From assembly GCA_017614155.1 (NCBI GenBank), contig JAGACK010000011.1:1-38773 (forward strand): a stretch of 38,773 nucleotides of DNA, in the 5' to 3' direction. How positions within the stretch are numbered: position 1 is the first letter of the stretch; each line of letters opens with the position of its first letter. This document shows positions 21,986 through 30,730 of the stretch, piece after piece. The DNA is from Lachnospiraceae bacterium. Its GTDB lineage: Bacteria > Bacillota > Clostridia > Lachnospirales > Lachnospiraceae. The notes beneath the pieces were generated by a model that had not been told where the DNA came from, did no database searches, and saw only the letters and a list, made by a program, of their open reading frames with translations. The translations under genes and the position numbers were made by a program.

Positions 21986-23479
21986 ATGTACGAAATACTG
22001 CTTGCGGTACAGTACGCAGGGATAATCGGCCTGTTCATAGAATGCTGGCTCATACTGAAAAACCTGAAAGACACGCTCCGTGCCTACCTCTTTCTGGCGT
22101 GCACGGCGACCCTGATAAATAACCTCGGCTACCTGCTCGAGATGAAGGCCGCGGATATGGAAGCATATATCACGGCATTGCAGCTGTCCTACGCCGGAAG
22201 GGTATGGATCTGCTTTGCGCTGCTTCTGTTTGTAAACGAGCTTTGCGGCCTGAAGATCCCACGCCTGCTGCTCAGGTTCTTTGCCCTCGTCCAGACCGGG
22301 GTATATGTCTTTGTGCTGACTCTGAAGCATCACAGCCTTTATTACAGCGACATGGACTTTGCCTTCAGCGGTCAGTTTCCCGTCTTTATCCACAAAAACG
22401 GCATAGTCCACACCATCTTCTTTCTGACACAGGCCGTCTATATAATACTCGGGATGACGATCCTTTTAAGCTCCTTTTTCAAAACACACAAAAAAGCCGT
22501 CAAAATACGGCTCTTCACGGTAATACTGGCCTTTATTATACAAATCTCCTTCTTTATAATACAGGCCCTCAATCCTCTGGGAACATACGACCTGACCATG
22601 CCCGGCTTTGTTATCGGCATGGTATTCATGTTTGTATCGATAATCAAATACAATCTGCTCGGCACCGGGGATATTGCCCGCGAATTCATGGTGGACAGGC
22701 TTTCGGAGGGCGTGATCGCGATCGATAACGAAGGAGATATCCAGTATTTCAACGAGCCCGCAAAAGAGCTTTACCCGCAGATCGCATCCGATCCGCAGAC
22801 AGTCATAGACGCCGTCAAGGAAGCGATCGTTCACGGCGAGACCATAACCATCAATGACAGGATTTACACGCCGGAGGAGAATGACCTTCTCTACAATAAC
22901 GAAAGCTTCGGCAAGCTCTATGTCCTGATCGATTCCACGGAACACTTCAACAGATTTGACAATGAAAAATCCCAGCTGAAAAAGGAGCTCCTCACGGATC
23001 CGCTGACCGGCTTCTACAACCGAAAAGGGATGGTATACTACTCGGAAAAAGAGTACCTTGAGATACTGAACAGCAAAAAGAAGCTGTTCCTGTGCGTTGC
23101 GGACATGAACGGGCTGAAATACATCAATGACAACTTCGGCCATGAACAGGGCGACAGAGCCATCTCCGAGCTTGCAAAGATAATAAGGCTTTCACTGTCT
23201 GACGGAGATATCGCCTTCAGGACCGGCGGAGATGAGTTTCTGATCATGGGGCCCCGCGATACGGACGAGAATGTCATCCTCGATTACAAGGTTCAGATAG
23301 AAAACCTGCTGTCGGAGCATAATAAAAACCTTGATCTTCCCTACAGCATAGATATGAGCTACGGTCCCGTCGTAGCCGACCTTTTCGGAGAAGAAGGAGA
23401 GCTTGACAGACTCATCAAGCTCTCCGACCGTAAAATGTACGATATGAAAAAAAGCCGCGACCGCTATAAAAGGCGGTAG
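21986..23479 (+). CDS. Membrane diguanylate cyclase (7TM-PAS-GGDEF)
   Basis: The 497-aa protein has seven or so N-terminal membrane helices (1-220) of the histidine-kinase-type 7TM sensor class. A PAS-like domain (about 230-315, MVDRLSEGVIAIDNEGDIQYFNEPAKELYP) and a GGDEF domain with LTDPLTGFYNRKG and an intact GGDEF at 414-418 follow. It should make cyclic di-GMP from GTP in response to a membrane or small-molecule signal. The start is supported by AAAGGAGACACAA. It is the only plus-strand gene in the right half, convergent with pfp, with 15 bp between the stops and no obvious terminator. Confidence 0.9.
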   Translation: MYEILLAVQYAGIIGLFIECWLILKNLKDTLRAYLFLACTATLINNLGYLLEMKAADMEAYITALQLSYAGRVWICFALLLFVNELCGLKIPRLLLRFFALVQTGVYVFVLTLKHHSLYYSDMDFAFSGQFPVFIHKNGIVHTIFFLTQAVYIILGMTILLSSFFKTHKKAVKIRLFTVILAFIIQISFFIIQALNPLGTYDLTMPGFVIGMVFMFVSIIKYNLLGTGDIAREFMVDRLSEGVIAIDNEGDIQYFNEPAKELYPQIASDPQTVIDAVKEAIVHGETITINDRIYTPEENDLLYNNESFGKLYVLIDSTEHFNRFDNEKSQLKKELLTDPLTGFYNRKGMVYYSEKEYLEILNSKKKLFLCVADMNGLKYINDNFGHEQGDRAISELAKIIRLSLSDGDIAFRTGGDEFLIMGPRDTDENVILDYKVQIENLLSEHNKNLDLPYSIDMSYGPVVADLFGEEGELDRLIKLSDRKMYDMKKSRDRYKRR

Positions 23480-23494
23480 ATTCTTATCTGAGCA

Positions 23495-25153
23495 TCAGCC
23501 CTTCTCAAGCGCCAGTGTCCTCGTTGTCAGGTCACAGACCTCGGCAGGCCCGAAATACTGGATGGCTCCGGGATAGGTGAAGCTCGTCTTTACTGCCCAT
23601 TCATCCCTGTGTTCAGCAAAATACTTAAACGGCTTGCCGTCAAGCTCTACCAGAGCCTTGCGGATGACAGGCTTGTCCTCGCCGTTCCTTCTTTCCATGT
23701 TCATCATCTTTGTAATGGGCATTCCGCCTGCAACCCACTCTTCAGCAGGCTTTGAAAGATTTGAAACCTTTGAAAGATATCCCGTGTAGCCGTACTGGAT
23801 CAGCATGAATGCGTTGTATCCGAGTGAATAGCAGTAGTCAGCATCAAAGTTTGAAGGGAATGCGCATCTTCCTTCATAGCCGAAGAAGTGATGCTGGGCT
23901 GCAAACTTGCCCTTGTAGCTGCCTGCTGCCTTCCTTGCTGCAAGCTTATCCGCAACGAGCGCCGAGAACAGCTTCTCGGATTCGATGAGAGAAACCTGTA
24001 CGTTTCCGTGAGGATCCCTTTCAAGGAAGAGCTGCTGCTGCACGAACTGCGGCAGGATCTCGAATACTGCAAACGCGTCAGCAGTAAGTCCTTTTTTAAT
24101 AAAATCATACTTCGCATCCCAGTCGGGAAGAGCATTGAATTCCTCTGTCTTCTTTCCTGCCAGGAGCTCATTGATCTGCGCGATCAGCATTGAGAATTCG
24201 GGAACGAACTCTACGATGCCCTCGGGGATGATGGCAACACCGAAGTTCTCGCCGTTATTGCCTCTCTTTTCAACCGAATCGGCAATGTAATCTGCTATGG
24301 CCGAAAGCGACATCTTTTTAGCGGCAACCTCTTCACCGATCAGGCAGATATTTGCCTGTGTCTCAAGCGCACACTCCAAAGCCACATGTGAAGCCGAACG
24401 TCCCATGACCTTTATGAAATGCCAGTACTTCTTTGCGGAATTTGCATCCCTTTCGATATTTCCGATGAGCTCGGAATAAGTCTTTGTAGCGGTATCAAAT
24501 CCGAACGATGCCTCGATATCCTCATTCTTCAGGTCTCCGTCAATGGTCTTCGGGCAGCCTATGACCTGAACGCCCGTATTATTTGCAGCCATGTACTCTG
24601 CAAGGACAGCTGCGTTGGTGTTTGAATCATCACCGCCGATGATGACGATAGCTGTCAGGCCGTGCTTTTTTGCAACCTCTGAAACGATCCTGAACTGCTC
24701 CTCGGTCTCCAGCTTTGTACGTCCCGAGCCGATGATGTCAAAACCGCCGGTATTGCGGAACTTATCTATATACTCATCATCAAATTCGATGAAGTCGTCA
24801 TCTATGAGGCCGGAAGGGCCGCCCTTGAATCCGAGAAGGACATTGCCTTTGTCGGTAGCCTTGATCGCATCATAGAGGCCGCAGACGACATTGTGTCCGC
24901 CGGGTGCCTGTCCGCCTGAGAGGATCACGCCGACAACCTGCTTTTTTGAAGCCGAATTGTTTGCGCCCTTCTCAAAGGTGATCTCGTTTTTTCCGTAGGT
25001 ATTCGGGAAAAGAGCCTTGATCTTTTCCTGATCCGCAACACTCTGTGTCGGAGCTCCGTCACGCACGCAGATCTGGGAGATCCCGTTTCTGAGCATGCCG
25101 GGAAGCTTCGGTTTGTACTCATATCTTGCTGTCTGAAGAGGTGAAATATTCAT
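23495..25153 (-). CDS. pfp: Pyrophosphate-dependent 6-phosphofructokinase
   Basis: The 552-aa enzyme interconverts fructose 6-phosphate and fructose 1,6-bisphosphate using pyrophosphate. [10 protein letters not shown] is at 79-88, GGDDSNTN at 173-180 and the catalytic PKTIDGD at 201-207. The second Asp in GGDD, in place of the Gly of ATP-PFK, is the mark of pyrophosphate use. The length of about 550 fits the long PFP group shared with plants and clostridia. I chose ATG 25153, preceded by AAAGGAG; the frame upstream to 25186 is unsupported. A TTGACA promoter lies at about 25223. Confidence 0.94.
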   Translation of the reverse strand: MNISPLQTARYEYKPKLPGMLRNGISQICVRDGAPTQSVADQEKIKALFPNTYGKNEITFEKGANNSASKKQVVGVILSGGQAPGGHNVVCGLYDAIKATDKGNVLLGFKGGPSGLIDDDFIEFDDEYIDKFRNTGGFDIIGSGRTKLETEEQFRIVSEVAKKHGLTAIVIIGGDDSNTNAAVLAEYMAANNTGVQVIGCPKTIDGDLKNEDIEASFGFDTATKTYSELIGNIERDANSAKKYWHFIKVMGRSASHVALECALETQANICLIGEEVAAKKMSLSAIADYIADSVEKRGNNGENFGVAIIPEGIVEFVPEFSMLIAQINELLAGKKTEEFNALPDWDAKYDFIKKGLTADAFAVFEILPQFVQQQLFLERDPHGNVQVSLIESEKLFSALVADKLAARKAAGSYKGKFAAQHHFFGYEGRCAFPSNFDADYCYSLGYNAFMLIQYGYTGYLSKVSNLSKPAEEWVAGGMPITKMMNMERRNGEDKPVIRKALVELDGKPFKYFAEHRDEWAVKTSFTYPGAIQYFGPAEVCDLTTRTLALEKG

Positions 25154-25194
25154 GTTTATTCTCCTTTTTGTGTGGTTTTTTCGCAATCTTCTAT

Positions 25195-25223
25195 ATTTTC
25201 TACCAAAAGAAAACCGTTGTCAA
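25195..25223 (-). promoter_or_regulatory. Possible pfp promoter
   Basis: On the minus strand TTGACA (25223-25218), a 17-bp spacer and GAAAAT form a promoter with consensus -35 and weak -10. It begins within the T-run of the upstream terminator. Confidence 0.4.
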
Positions 25224-25255
25224 GAAAATCGGGCAGGAGAAGTATCCCCTGCCCG
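25222..25255 (-). terminator. Rho-independent terminator after the trpB-like gene
   Basis: On the minus strand an 8-bp perfect GC-rich stem (CGGGCAGG, 25255-25248 with 25237-25230) is followed by ATTTTCTT. It lies about 30 bp after the stop codon. Confidence 0.85.
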
Positions 25256-25286
25256 GCATATCCAAAGGAATTTTCTGAAGGTTTTA

Positions 25287-26663
25287 TCAGGCGTTGACTT
25301 TCGGAAGCTTTGCAACAGATGCTGCTATATCCTCATCTGTGGGTATCTCATCCGTCATTACGCCGTCATTGTACTTCTCATAGGCCACCAGATCGAAATA
25401 ACCGGTTCCCGTCAGTCCGAATACGATGGTCTTTTCCTCGCCTGTCTCCTTGCACTTGAGCGCTTCATCGATCGCTGCCCTGATGGCATGTGAGCTTTCG
25501 GGCGCGGGAAGGATGCCCTCCACCCTCGCAAACTGCTCTGCAGCCTCAAACACGCTGCTCTGCTCAACACTGACTGCCTCCATGTATCCGTCATGATAGA
25601 GCTGTGAAAGGATGGTGCTCATGCCGTGGAAACGAAGTCCGCCCGCATGGTTTGCCGAAGGAATGAAGCTTGATCCGAGAGTGTACATCTTTGCGAGAGG
25701 ACAGATCATTCCCGTGTCGCAGAAGTCATATGCAAATGTTCCGCGTGTAAAGCTCGGGCAGGATGCAGGCTCTACTGCGACGATGCGGTAATCGGCCTCT
25801 CCTTTGAGCTTTTCTCTCATAAACGGCGCGATCAGTCCGCCCAGGTTTGATCCGCCGCCCGCGCAGCCGATGATGATGTCGGGTTTGATGCCGTATTTAT
25901 CCAGGGCTGTCTTGGTCTCAAGACCGATCACCGACTGGTGAAGAAGAACCTGGTTCAGCACGCTTCCGAGCACATATCTGTATCCCTCATTTTTTGTTGC
26001 AGCCTCTACTGCCTCTGAAATGGCGCACCCCAGGCTTCCGGTGGTTCCCGGATGCTCTGAGAGGATCTTTTTTCCCACCTCTGTGGTCTCCGAAGGAGAA
26101 GGGACAACTGATGCGCCGTAAGTCCTCATGACCTCTCTCCGGAACGGCTTCTGCTCATATGAGACCTTGACCATGTATACCTTGCAGTCCAGATCAAAGT
26201 AGGAGCATGCCATCGAAAGAGCCGTACCCCACTGACCCGCTCCGGTCTCCGTCGTCACGCCTTTAAGTCCCTGCTTCTTTGCATAGTAGGCCTGGGCTAT
26301 CGCAGAATTGAGCTTGTGGCTTCCGCTGGTATTGTTTCCCTCAAATTTGTAATAGATCTTTGCGGGAGTACCGAGCTTTTTTTCCAGGCAGTATGCCCTG
26401 ACAAGGGGTGACGGCCTGTACATTTTGTAAAAATCACGGATCTCATCGGGGATCGGTATGAAAGCCGTGGTATCATCGAGCTCCTGATCGACCAGTTCCT
26501 CACAGAATATGGGCGACAGTTCCTCTTTTGTGAGCGGCTTTCCTGTTCCGGGATTGAGCAGCGGTTCCGGCTTGTTCTTCATATCGGCCCTGAGGTTGTA
26601 CCAGGCTTTCGGCATCTCCTCTTCCTCAAGATAGATCTTGTAAGGGATCTTTGTTTCTGACAT
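25287..26663 (-). CDS. TrpB2-type PLP-dependent tryptophan synthase beta-like enzyme
   Basis: The 458-aa fold-type II PLP enzyme has the Schiff-base lysine in GSHKLN (Lys117), ETGAGQWG after it and the phosphate-binding CAGGGSNLGG. The long N-terminal extension (MPKAWYNLRADMKNKPEPLLNPGTGKPL) marks the TrpB2 group rather than the TrpA-partnered TrpB1. TrpB2 can join indole and serine to give tryptophan without TrpA. No other trp genes are near, so indole salvage is a reasonable inference. AGGAGGAAACAAA precedes the ATG, and a TATAAT lies about 45 nt upstream (26706-26711). Confidence 0.92.
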   Translation of the reverse strand: MSETKIPYKIYLEEEEMPKAWYNLRADMKNKPEPLLNPGTGKPLTKEELSPIFCEELVDQELDDTTAFIPIPDEIRDFYKMYRPSPLVRAYCLEKKLGTPAKIYYKFEGNNTSGSHKLNSAIAQAYYAKKQGLKGVTTETGAGQWGTALSMACSYFDLDCKVYMVKVSYEQKPFRREVMRTYGASVVPSPSETTEVGKKILSEHPGTTGSLGCAISEAVEAATKNEGYRYVLGSVLNQVLLHQSVIGLETKTALDKYGIKPDIIIGCAGGGSNLGGLIAPFMREKLKGEADYRIVAVEPASCPSFTRGTFAYDFCDTGMICPLAKMYTLGSSFIPSANHAGGLRFHGMSTILSQLYHDGYMEAVSVEQSSVFEAAEQFARVEGILPAPESSHAIRAAIDEALKCKETGEEKTIVFGLTGTGYFDLVAYEKYNDGVMTDEIPTDEDIAASVAKLPKVNA

Positions 26664-26743
26664 TTTGTTTCCTCCTCATTTATTGATAAATACGGGACAG
26701 TTTTTATTATATGTCTGACCCTGCCCCTTAAGCAGTCTCTTTT

Positions 26744-29700
26744 TCAGCTCTTCCCTACACCGACTATGAGCTGTTCTCCGTCATTTTCCTTTATCCTGCC
26801 GGCGCGCAGCCATATATCACTGTAATCATCGCCAAGCTTCAGGCGGTATCCGATGGAATACACTTTTCCGTCCACTGTCTGTTTCAGGACGTTTTCTTTT
26901 GTAAATGAATTTCTGAAACGCTCATAATCATCCGGATGGATGAACGCAATGCTCTCCGAATATGATTCTCCAAAAAAGTCCGTTCCGACCTTGCTGGTCC
27001 CCATATCCGAATACTCCCTTGATGAGGAATACTGCATATATGCTCCGCTTTCCGGATCGACGGTATATATCGCGATGACATCTCCCATGAGAACAGAGAT
27101 CCTGGAAAATGCTGCCTTTTCCTCTTTGAGCCTGTCGATAGCTTCCCTTTCCCGCATCTGCGCGTCAACATTATTGACGCCTATGATGATCTCGTTTCCG
27201 TCGCCGTTCATCCGCAGCGCTTTCATATTGACATAGATGGAATCCCCGTAGAAATCAGCTCTGTAGGTATAGGAGAAAACGCCATGCTCGTCCAGCGCCT
27301 TTATTACATTCTCCTTTGTGAACACACTGATGAATCCATCCCTGTCGGACTCATGTATATATTGCAGGGCATCCCTTCGGCTGGTGGCAAAAAAGTCCGT
27401 GCCTCTTCTCTCCACCGAGAAGTCGGATCTTTCTTTGTCAGGAGCATATTCGGTAAAGCGCTCCGTGTCCAGATCCACCTGATATATATCGATATAGTCA
27501 ACAGACAGTGCCCTTGCGATCCCGGTAAATGTCAGGCCCTTGTCACTCTTTGGAGTGATTCCGATGATCGCCAGCGCAAAAGCCGAAGCATTATTCAATC
27601 CGTTTTCCGCTATCCTTGTCACGAAGGCGTGGATGGTATCTCCGCTTTCGCTCAGTTCGTTAACAAAGACCTTTTTCCCGATCTCTTCGCATTCAAGCAT
27701 GGCATGGTAGAATGCCCTGTTCAGCCCGCCCGGAAGCTCATCAATGGAAGCCTGATCCTTATCTGAGCCAAGGAGCGAATATGCCTTCGCCGTTTTTTTG
27801 TATGATTTGTTTGAACGTATGACCTTCAGGATCCCGCCGTCATTTTCCAATATCACAACAGGCTGCGCATTATCTGCGATCTCGGTGCCCTTTTCCTCAT
27901 CACCCGAATTTGAAGCCAGATCGTACAGGTTTATGGCGCTGACTACAGAATGATATGCTATCTCCGCCGGATCCTCAAATCCGATCTGCCTTCCCTCATC
28001 ATATCTGCGTTTGATCTCCTCCATAGAGAGGGGCTTGCAGAAATAGTATCCCTGCATCCTCGTGCAGCCTGCCTCGCAAAGGAAATCAACCTGTTCCTGT
28101 GTCTCCACTCCCTCCGTAACGGTCTCTATCCCGAGACGGACCGCCATCCTGAGAAGCTGCGCGAGCATGACCCTGGATTTGGGATTTTTGTCAAACTGCC
28201 GCATGAACTGCATGTCAAACTTGATCACATCAAAATGCATGTCCTGCAGGAGATTCAGCGACGAATAACCGCTTCCGAAATCGTCCATCCATACCGAAAA
28301 TCCCAGATCCTGGAAGCGTTTTACCTGCTCCTTCATATATCCGAAATTCTCACCTATGAGGCTCTCCGTGATCTCGATGGTCAGCAGCTGCCTGGGCATG
28401 CCCGCTGCATCCACGCGGTTGCATATCTCCTCCACGATGTCGCACATATCAAAATCGGCTCTCGAAAGATTGACCGAAACAGGAACTATGCCGAATCCGT
28501 CGTGTTTTCTCCTTTTATAATTTTCAATGACCACATCCACGATATGCAGATCTACCTTGTAGATGAGCTTTGTATCCTCCAGGACAGGTATGAAATCGGC
28601 AGGCGAGAGCATACCCTTTTCCGGATCGATCCATCTGGCCAGCGCCTCCTCGTCACAGACCCTTCTGCTGGTAGAACGGACGAGCGGCTGGAAGAATGCC
28701 GTGATCCAGTTCTCTTTTATCGCCCTGTCCAGGTTCTCAACAACATATTTGCTGTTCAGCTCCTGTTTGAGCATCTTTTCATCATAATAAAAGAATTCAG
28801 ACTTGTAGATCGATGCCTTGATGTACTCGGATGCATACCTTGCCCTGTCGCAGGCAAGCGAAGTCTCAACCATGCCCATGGAATCAGGGTAGATCCCGAC
28901 ACGCATCGGCAGGCTCTTTTTCGAATTTGCGCCCTTAAGTTTCCTGAATATCTCTTTCAGCCTGTCTTCAAGCCCATCGGTTCTGACAAAGGCAGCGAAA
29001 TGATCCTGCTCGAAGCGGCTGCAGGACTCTTCCCCGAAAACGCCCGAAATAACGATGGCCACTTCCCTGATGAGCTTGTCGCCCTCAATATAGCCGTATT
29101 TTTTGTTATAACTTCCAAGGCCCTGCAGATTGAGGAAAAGAACAGCCGAATCAACTCCCTCCTCATGCATCTTTTCACGGCCTGTTTCCGCCAGCTTGAA
29201 GAAAAATGACATGCTCGGAAGCCCCGTCAGCTGGTCATAATTCATCCTGTGCAAAAGCTCGCTTTCCTTTGCGGAACGGTCCTTCCCCCTGCCCTTTTCA
29301 CGGATGTCAAACTCTGAGTAATACTTTTTCTTGTTCTCATACATCCTCTCATCGGCAAGACGCAGAGCCATACGGACATTGCGGCTGTCATTTTCAACAC
29401 TTCCGCCCATGGCTATCGATATGCTTCCGTCCTGTCTGCACTTTTCTTCGACCGCTTCCATCTTTTTTTCAAGATCTTCCTGCGTGACGCCGGTCATTAT
29501 TATAGAAAACTCATCCCCGCCTGCGCGGAAGATCTGTTTCCTGTCAAATACCCCGCAGAGGATCTCCGCCGCGTCCTTCAGCAGGACATCACCGGCATTG
29601 TGCCCCTCCACATCGTTGACCTCTTTGAGCCCGTTGAGATCCGCAAATATGACACCGACTGAAGTCATCGGAGATTTTCCGTTGGCCAGACCGTCCACAT

Positions 29701-30694
29701 AATTGTTCATCTCATTACGGTTCATGACCCCGGTAAGCATATCCTTTGATCCGAGGTTCTTTAGTCTGTCCATCAGCATATGGTTTCCCAGTTCGGAGCC
29801 GAGGATGAAGGTCGTAACCTCCAGGGTTTCCTTGATCTTTACGGCAAGGCTTTCATCAAAGTTGAGAGCCCACATATAACCCATGAGCTCACCGCGGGAT
29901 TTGAGCGGAAAAAGAACGATATTGTGTGCTCCGGCGCCGGTCAGCGAAGCATACCATACAGGATTCCTCTCCTTTATCAGCTCCATGTCTTTTTCGTTCT
30001 TTGCTATGATACAGTTGCTGCCTGCTATCGTGGATTCCCATGATTCGACGATATCATAGAATTCCCCGTCAAGATATGTATTCATCGGCAGAAGAGGCGA
30101 ACCCGGCGCAAAGGCTTCGCCCATGACCGTGCACGACCTTTCAAATTCATTCACTGTAAGGATACAGCAGTGCTCGGCATCACAGAGCACACGGGTATCA
30201 ACTATGACATCCTTTATCGTCGTATTGAAATCCGTGGTGCCGCTCAGCTTGATACAGGTGCTGACGACTGATGTTGCCACATCGGACGAGATCTCGGACA
30301 TATTGGAGGAATCCACTTCAAAATTGATCTCCATCAGATACAGGCAGTAGCACAGATCCCCGGAGTCGGAAGATAACGGGATGAACATCATGTTGAACCA
30401 GGCGTCTATCCTGTCAGGATGAGCATAGGAATGAAGGCATTTTTTTTGGACTGCCGAACGGTAGGAGTAATCCTCAAAATTGAGATCTCTAGTCAGATAA
30501 TCCGTATAAAGGCTGTTCGGCGTAAATTTATCCCGGAGCATCTGCGTGCCCTCGGCAGGATTTTCTATGGATGAGATATACGCTTTGTTACCGGTCACGA
30601 TACGTATCTCACCATAGGAATCCTCTCCCTTTTTCTCAACCGATACCACGCAGGCCATCGTGCTTATACCGTCAACGATCTTCTGAAAATCCAT
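26744..30694 (-). CDS. Large cyclic-di-GMP protein (GAF-GGDEF-GGDEF*-EAL-PAS-PAS)
   Basis: The 1316-aa soluble protein starts with a PAS-like region (1-130) and a GAF-like domain (about 150-310). GGDEF domain 1 has AGGDEF intact near residue 390. GGDEF domain 2 (about 490-630) is degenerate, with RFEQDHFAAF in place of the motif. The EAL domain (about 660-890) keeps EALAR, SVNLS, IEITES, DDFGSG, VIKFD and TEGVET. Two more PAS-like sensor units (about 1090-1316) share FFxxSxxxxxxxIHxxDxxxFxxxFTKENV. The EAL part should hydrolyse cyclic di-GMP and the first GGDEF may make it; the net direction is unknown. AAAGGAGACAGT precedes the ATG. It is 36 bp downstream of another GGDEF gene, probably one operon. 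Confidence 0.9.
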   Translation of the reverse strand: MDFQKIVDGISTMACVVSVEKKGEDSYGEIRIVTGNKAYISSIENPAEGTQMLRDKFTPNSLYTDYLTRDLNFEDYSYRSAVQKKCLHSYAHPDRIDAWFNMMFIPLSSDSGDLCYCLYLMEINFEVDSSNMSEISSDVATSVVSTCIKLSGTTDFNTTIKDVIVDTRVLCDAEHCCILTVNEFERSCTVMGEAFAPGSPLLPMNTYLDGEFYDIVESWESTIAGSNCIIAKNEKDMELIKERNPVWYASLTGAGAHNIVLFPLKSRGELMGYMWALNFDESLAVKIKETLEVTTFILGSELGNHMLMDRLKNLGSKDMLTGVMNRNEMNNYVDGLANGKSPMTSVGVIFADLNGLKEVNDVEGHNAGDVLLKDAAEILCGVFDRKQIFRAGGDEFSIIMTGVTQEDLEKKMEAVEEKCRQDGSISIAMGGSVENDSRNVRMALRLADERMYENKKKYYSEFDIREKGRGKDRSAKESELLHRMNYDQLTGLPSMSFFFKLAETGREKMHEEGVDSAVLFLNLQGLGSYNKKYGYIEGDKLIREVAIVISGVFGEESCSRFEQDHFAAFVRTDGLEDRLKEIFRKLKGANSKKSLPMRVGIYPDSMGMVETSLACDRARYASEYIKASIYKSEFFYYDEKMLKQELNSKYVVENLDRAIKENWITAFFQPLVRSTSRRVCDEEALARWIDPEKGMLSPADFIPVLEDTKLIYKVDLHIVDVVIENYKRRKHDGFGIVPVSVNLSRADFDMCDIVEEICNRVDAAGMPRQLLTIEITESLIGENFGYMKEQVKRFQDLGFSVWMDDFGSGYSSLNLLQDMHFDVIKFDMQFMRQFDKNPKSRVMLAQLLRMAVRLGIETVTEGVETQEQVDFLCEAGCTRMQGYYFCKPLSMEEIKRRYDEGRQIGFEDPAEIAYHSVVSAINLYDLASNSGDEEKGTEIADNAQPVVILENDGGILKVIRSNKSYKKTAKAYSLLGSDKDQASIDELPGGLNRAFYHAMLECEEIGKKVFVNELSESGDTIHAFVTRIAENGLNNASAFALAIIGITPKSDKGLTFTGIARALSVDYIDIYQVDLDTERFTEYAPDKERSDFSVERRGTDFFATSRRDALQYIHESDRDGFISVFTKENVIKALDEHGVFSYTYRADFYGDSIYVNMKALRMNGDGNEIIIGVNNVDAQMREREAIDRLKEEKAAFSRISVLMGDVIAIYTVDPESGAYMQYSSSREYSDMGTSKVGTDFFGESYSESIAFIHPDDYERFRNSFTKENVLKQTVDGKVYSIGYRLKLGDDYSDIWLRAGRIKENDGEQLIVGVGKS

Positions 30695-30730
30695 ACTGTC
30701 TCCTTTCTCAGGTCAAAACTCTGATCCCCA

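Noticed and set aside
21971-21986. GGAGACA next to GGDEF gene starts as palindrome remnants acting as ribosome binding sites
   Set aside because: The match is only seven bases and is a normal Shine-Dalgarno with neutral flank; the core GGACGGTCC is missing.
25287-26663. Tryptophan biosynthesis operon
   Set aside because: Only a TrpB2-type gene is present; trpA and the other trp genes are absent and pfp follows behind a terminator.
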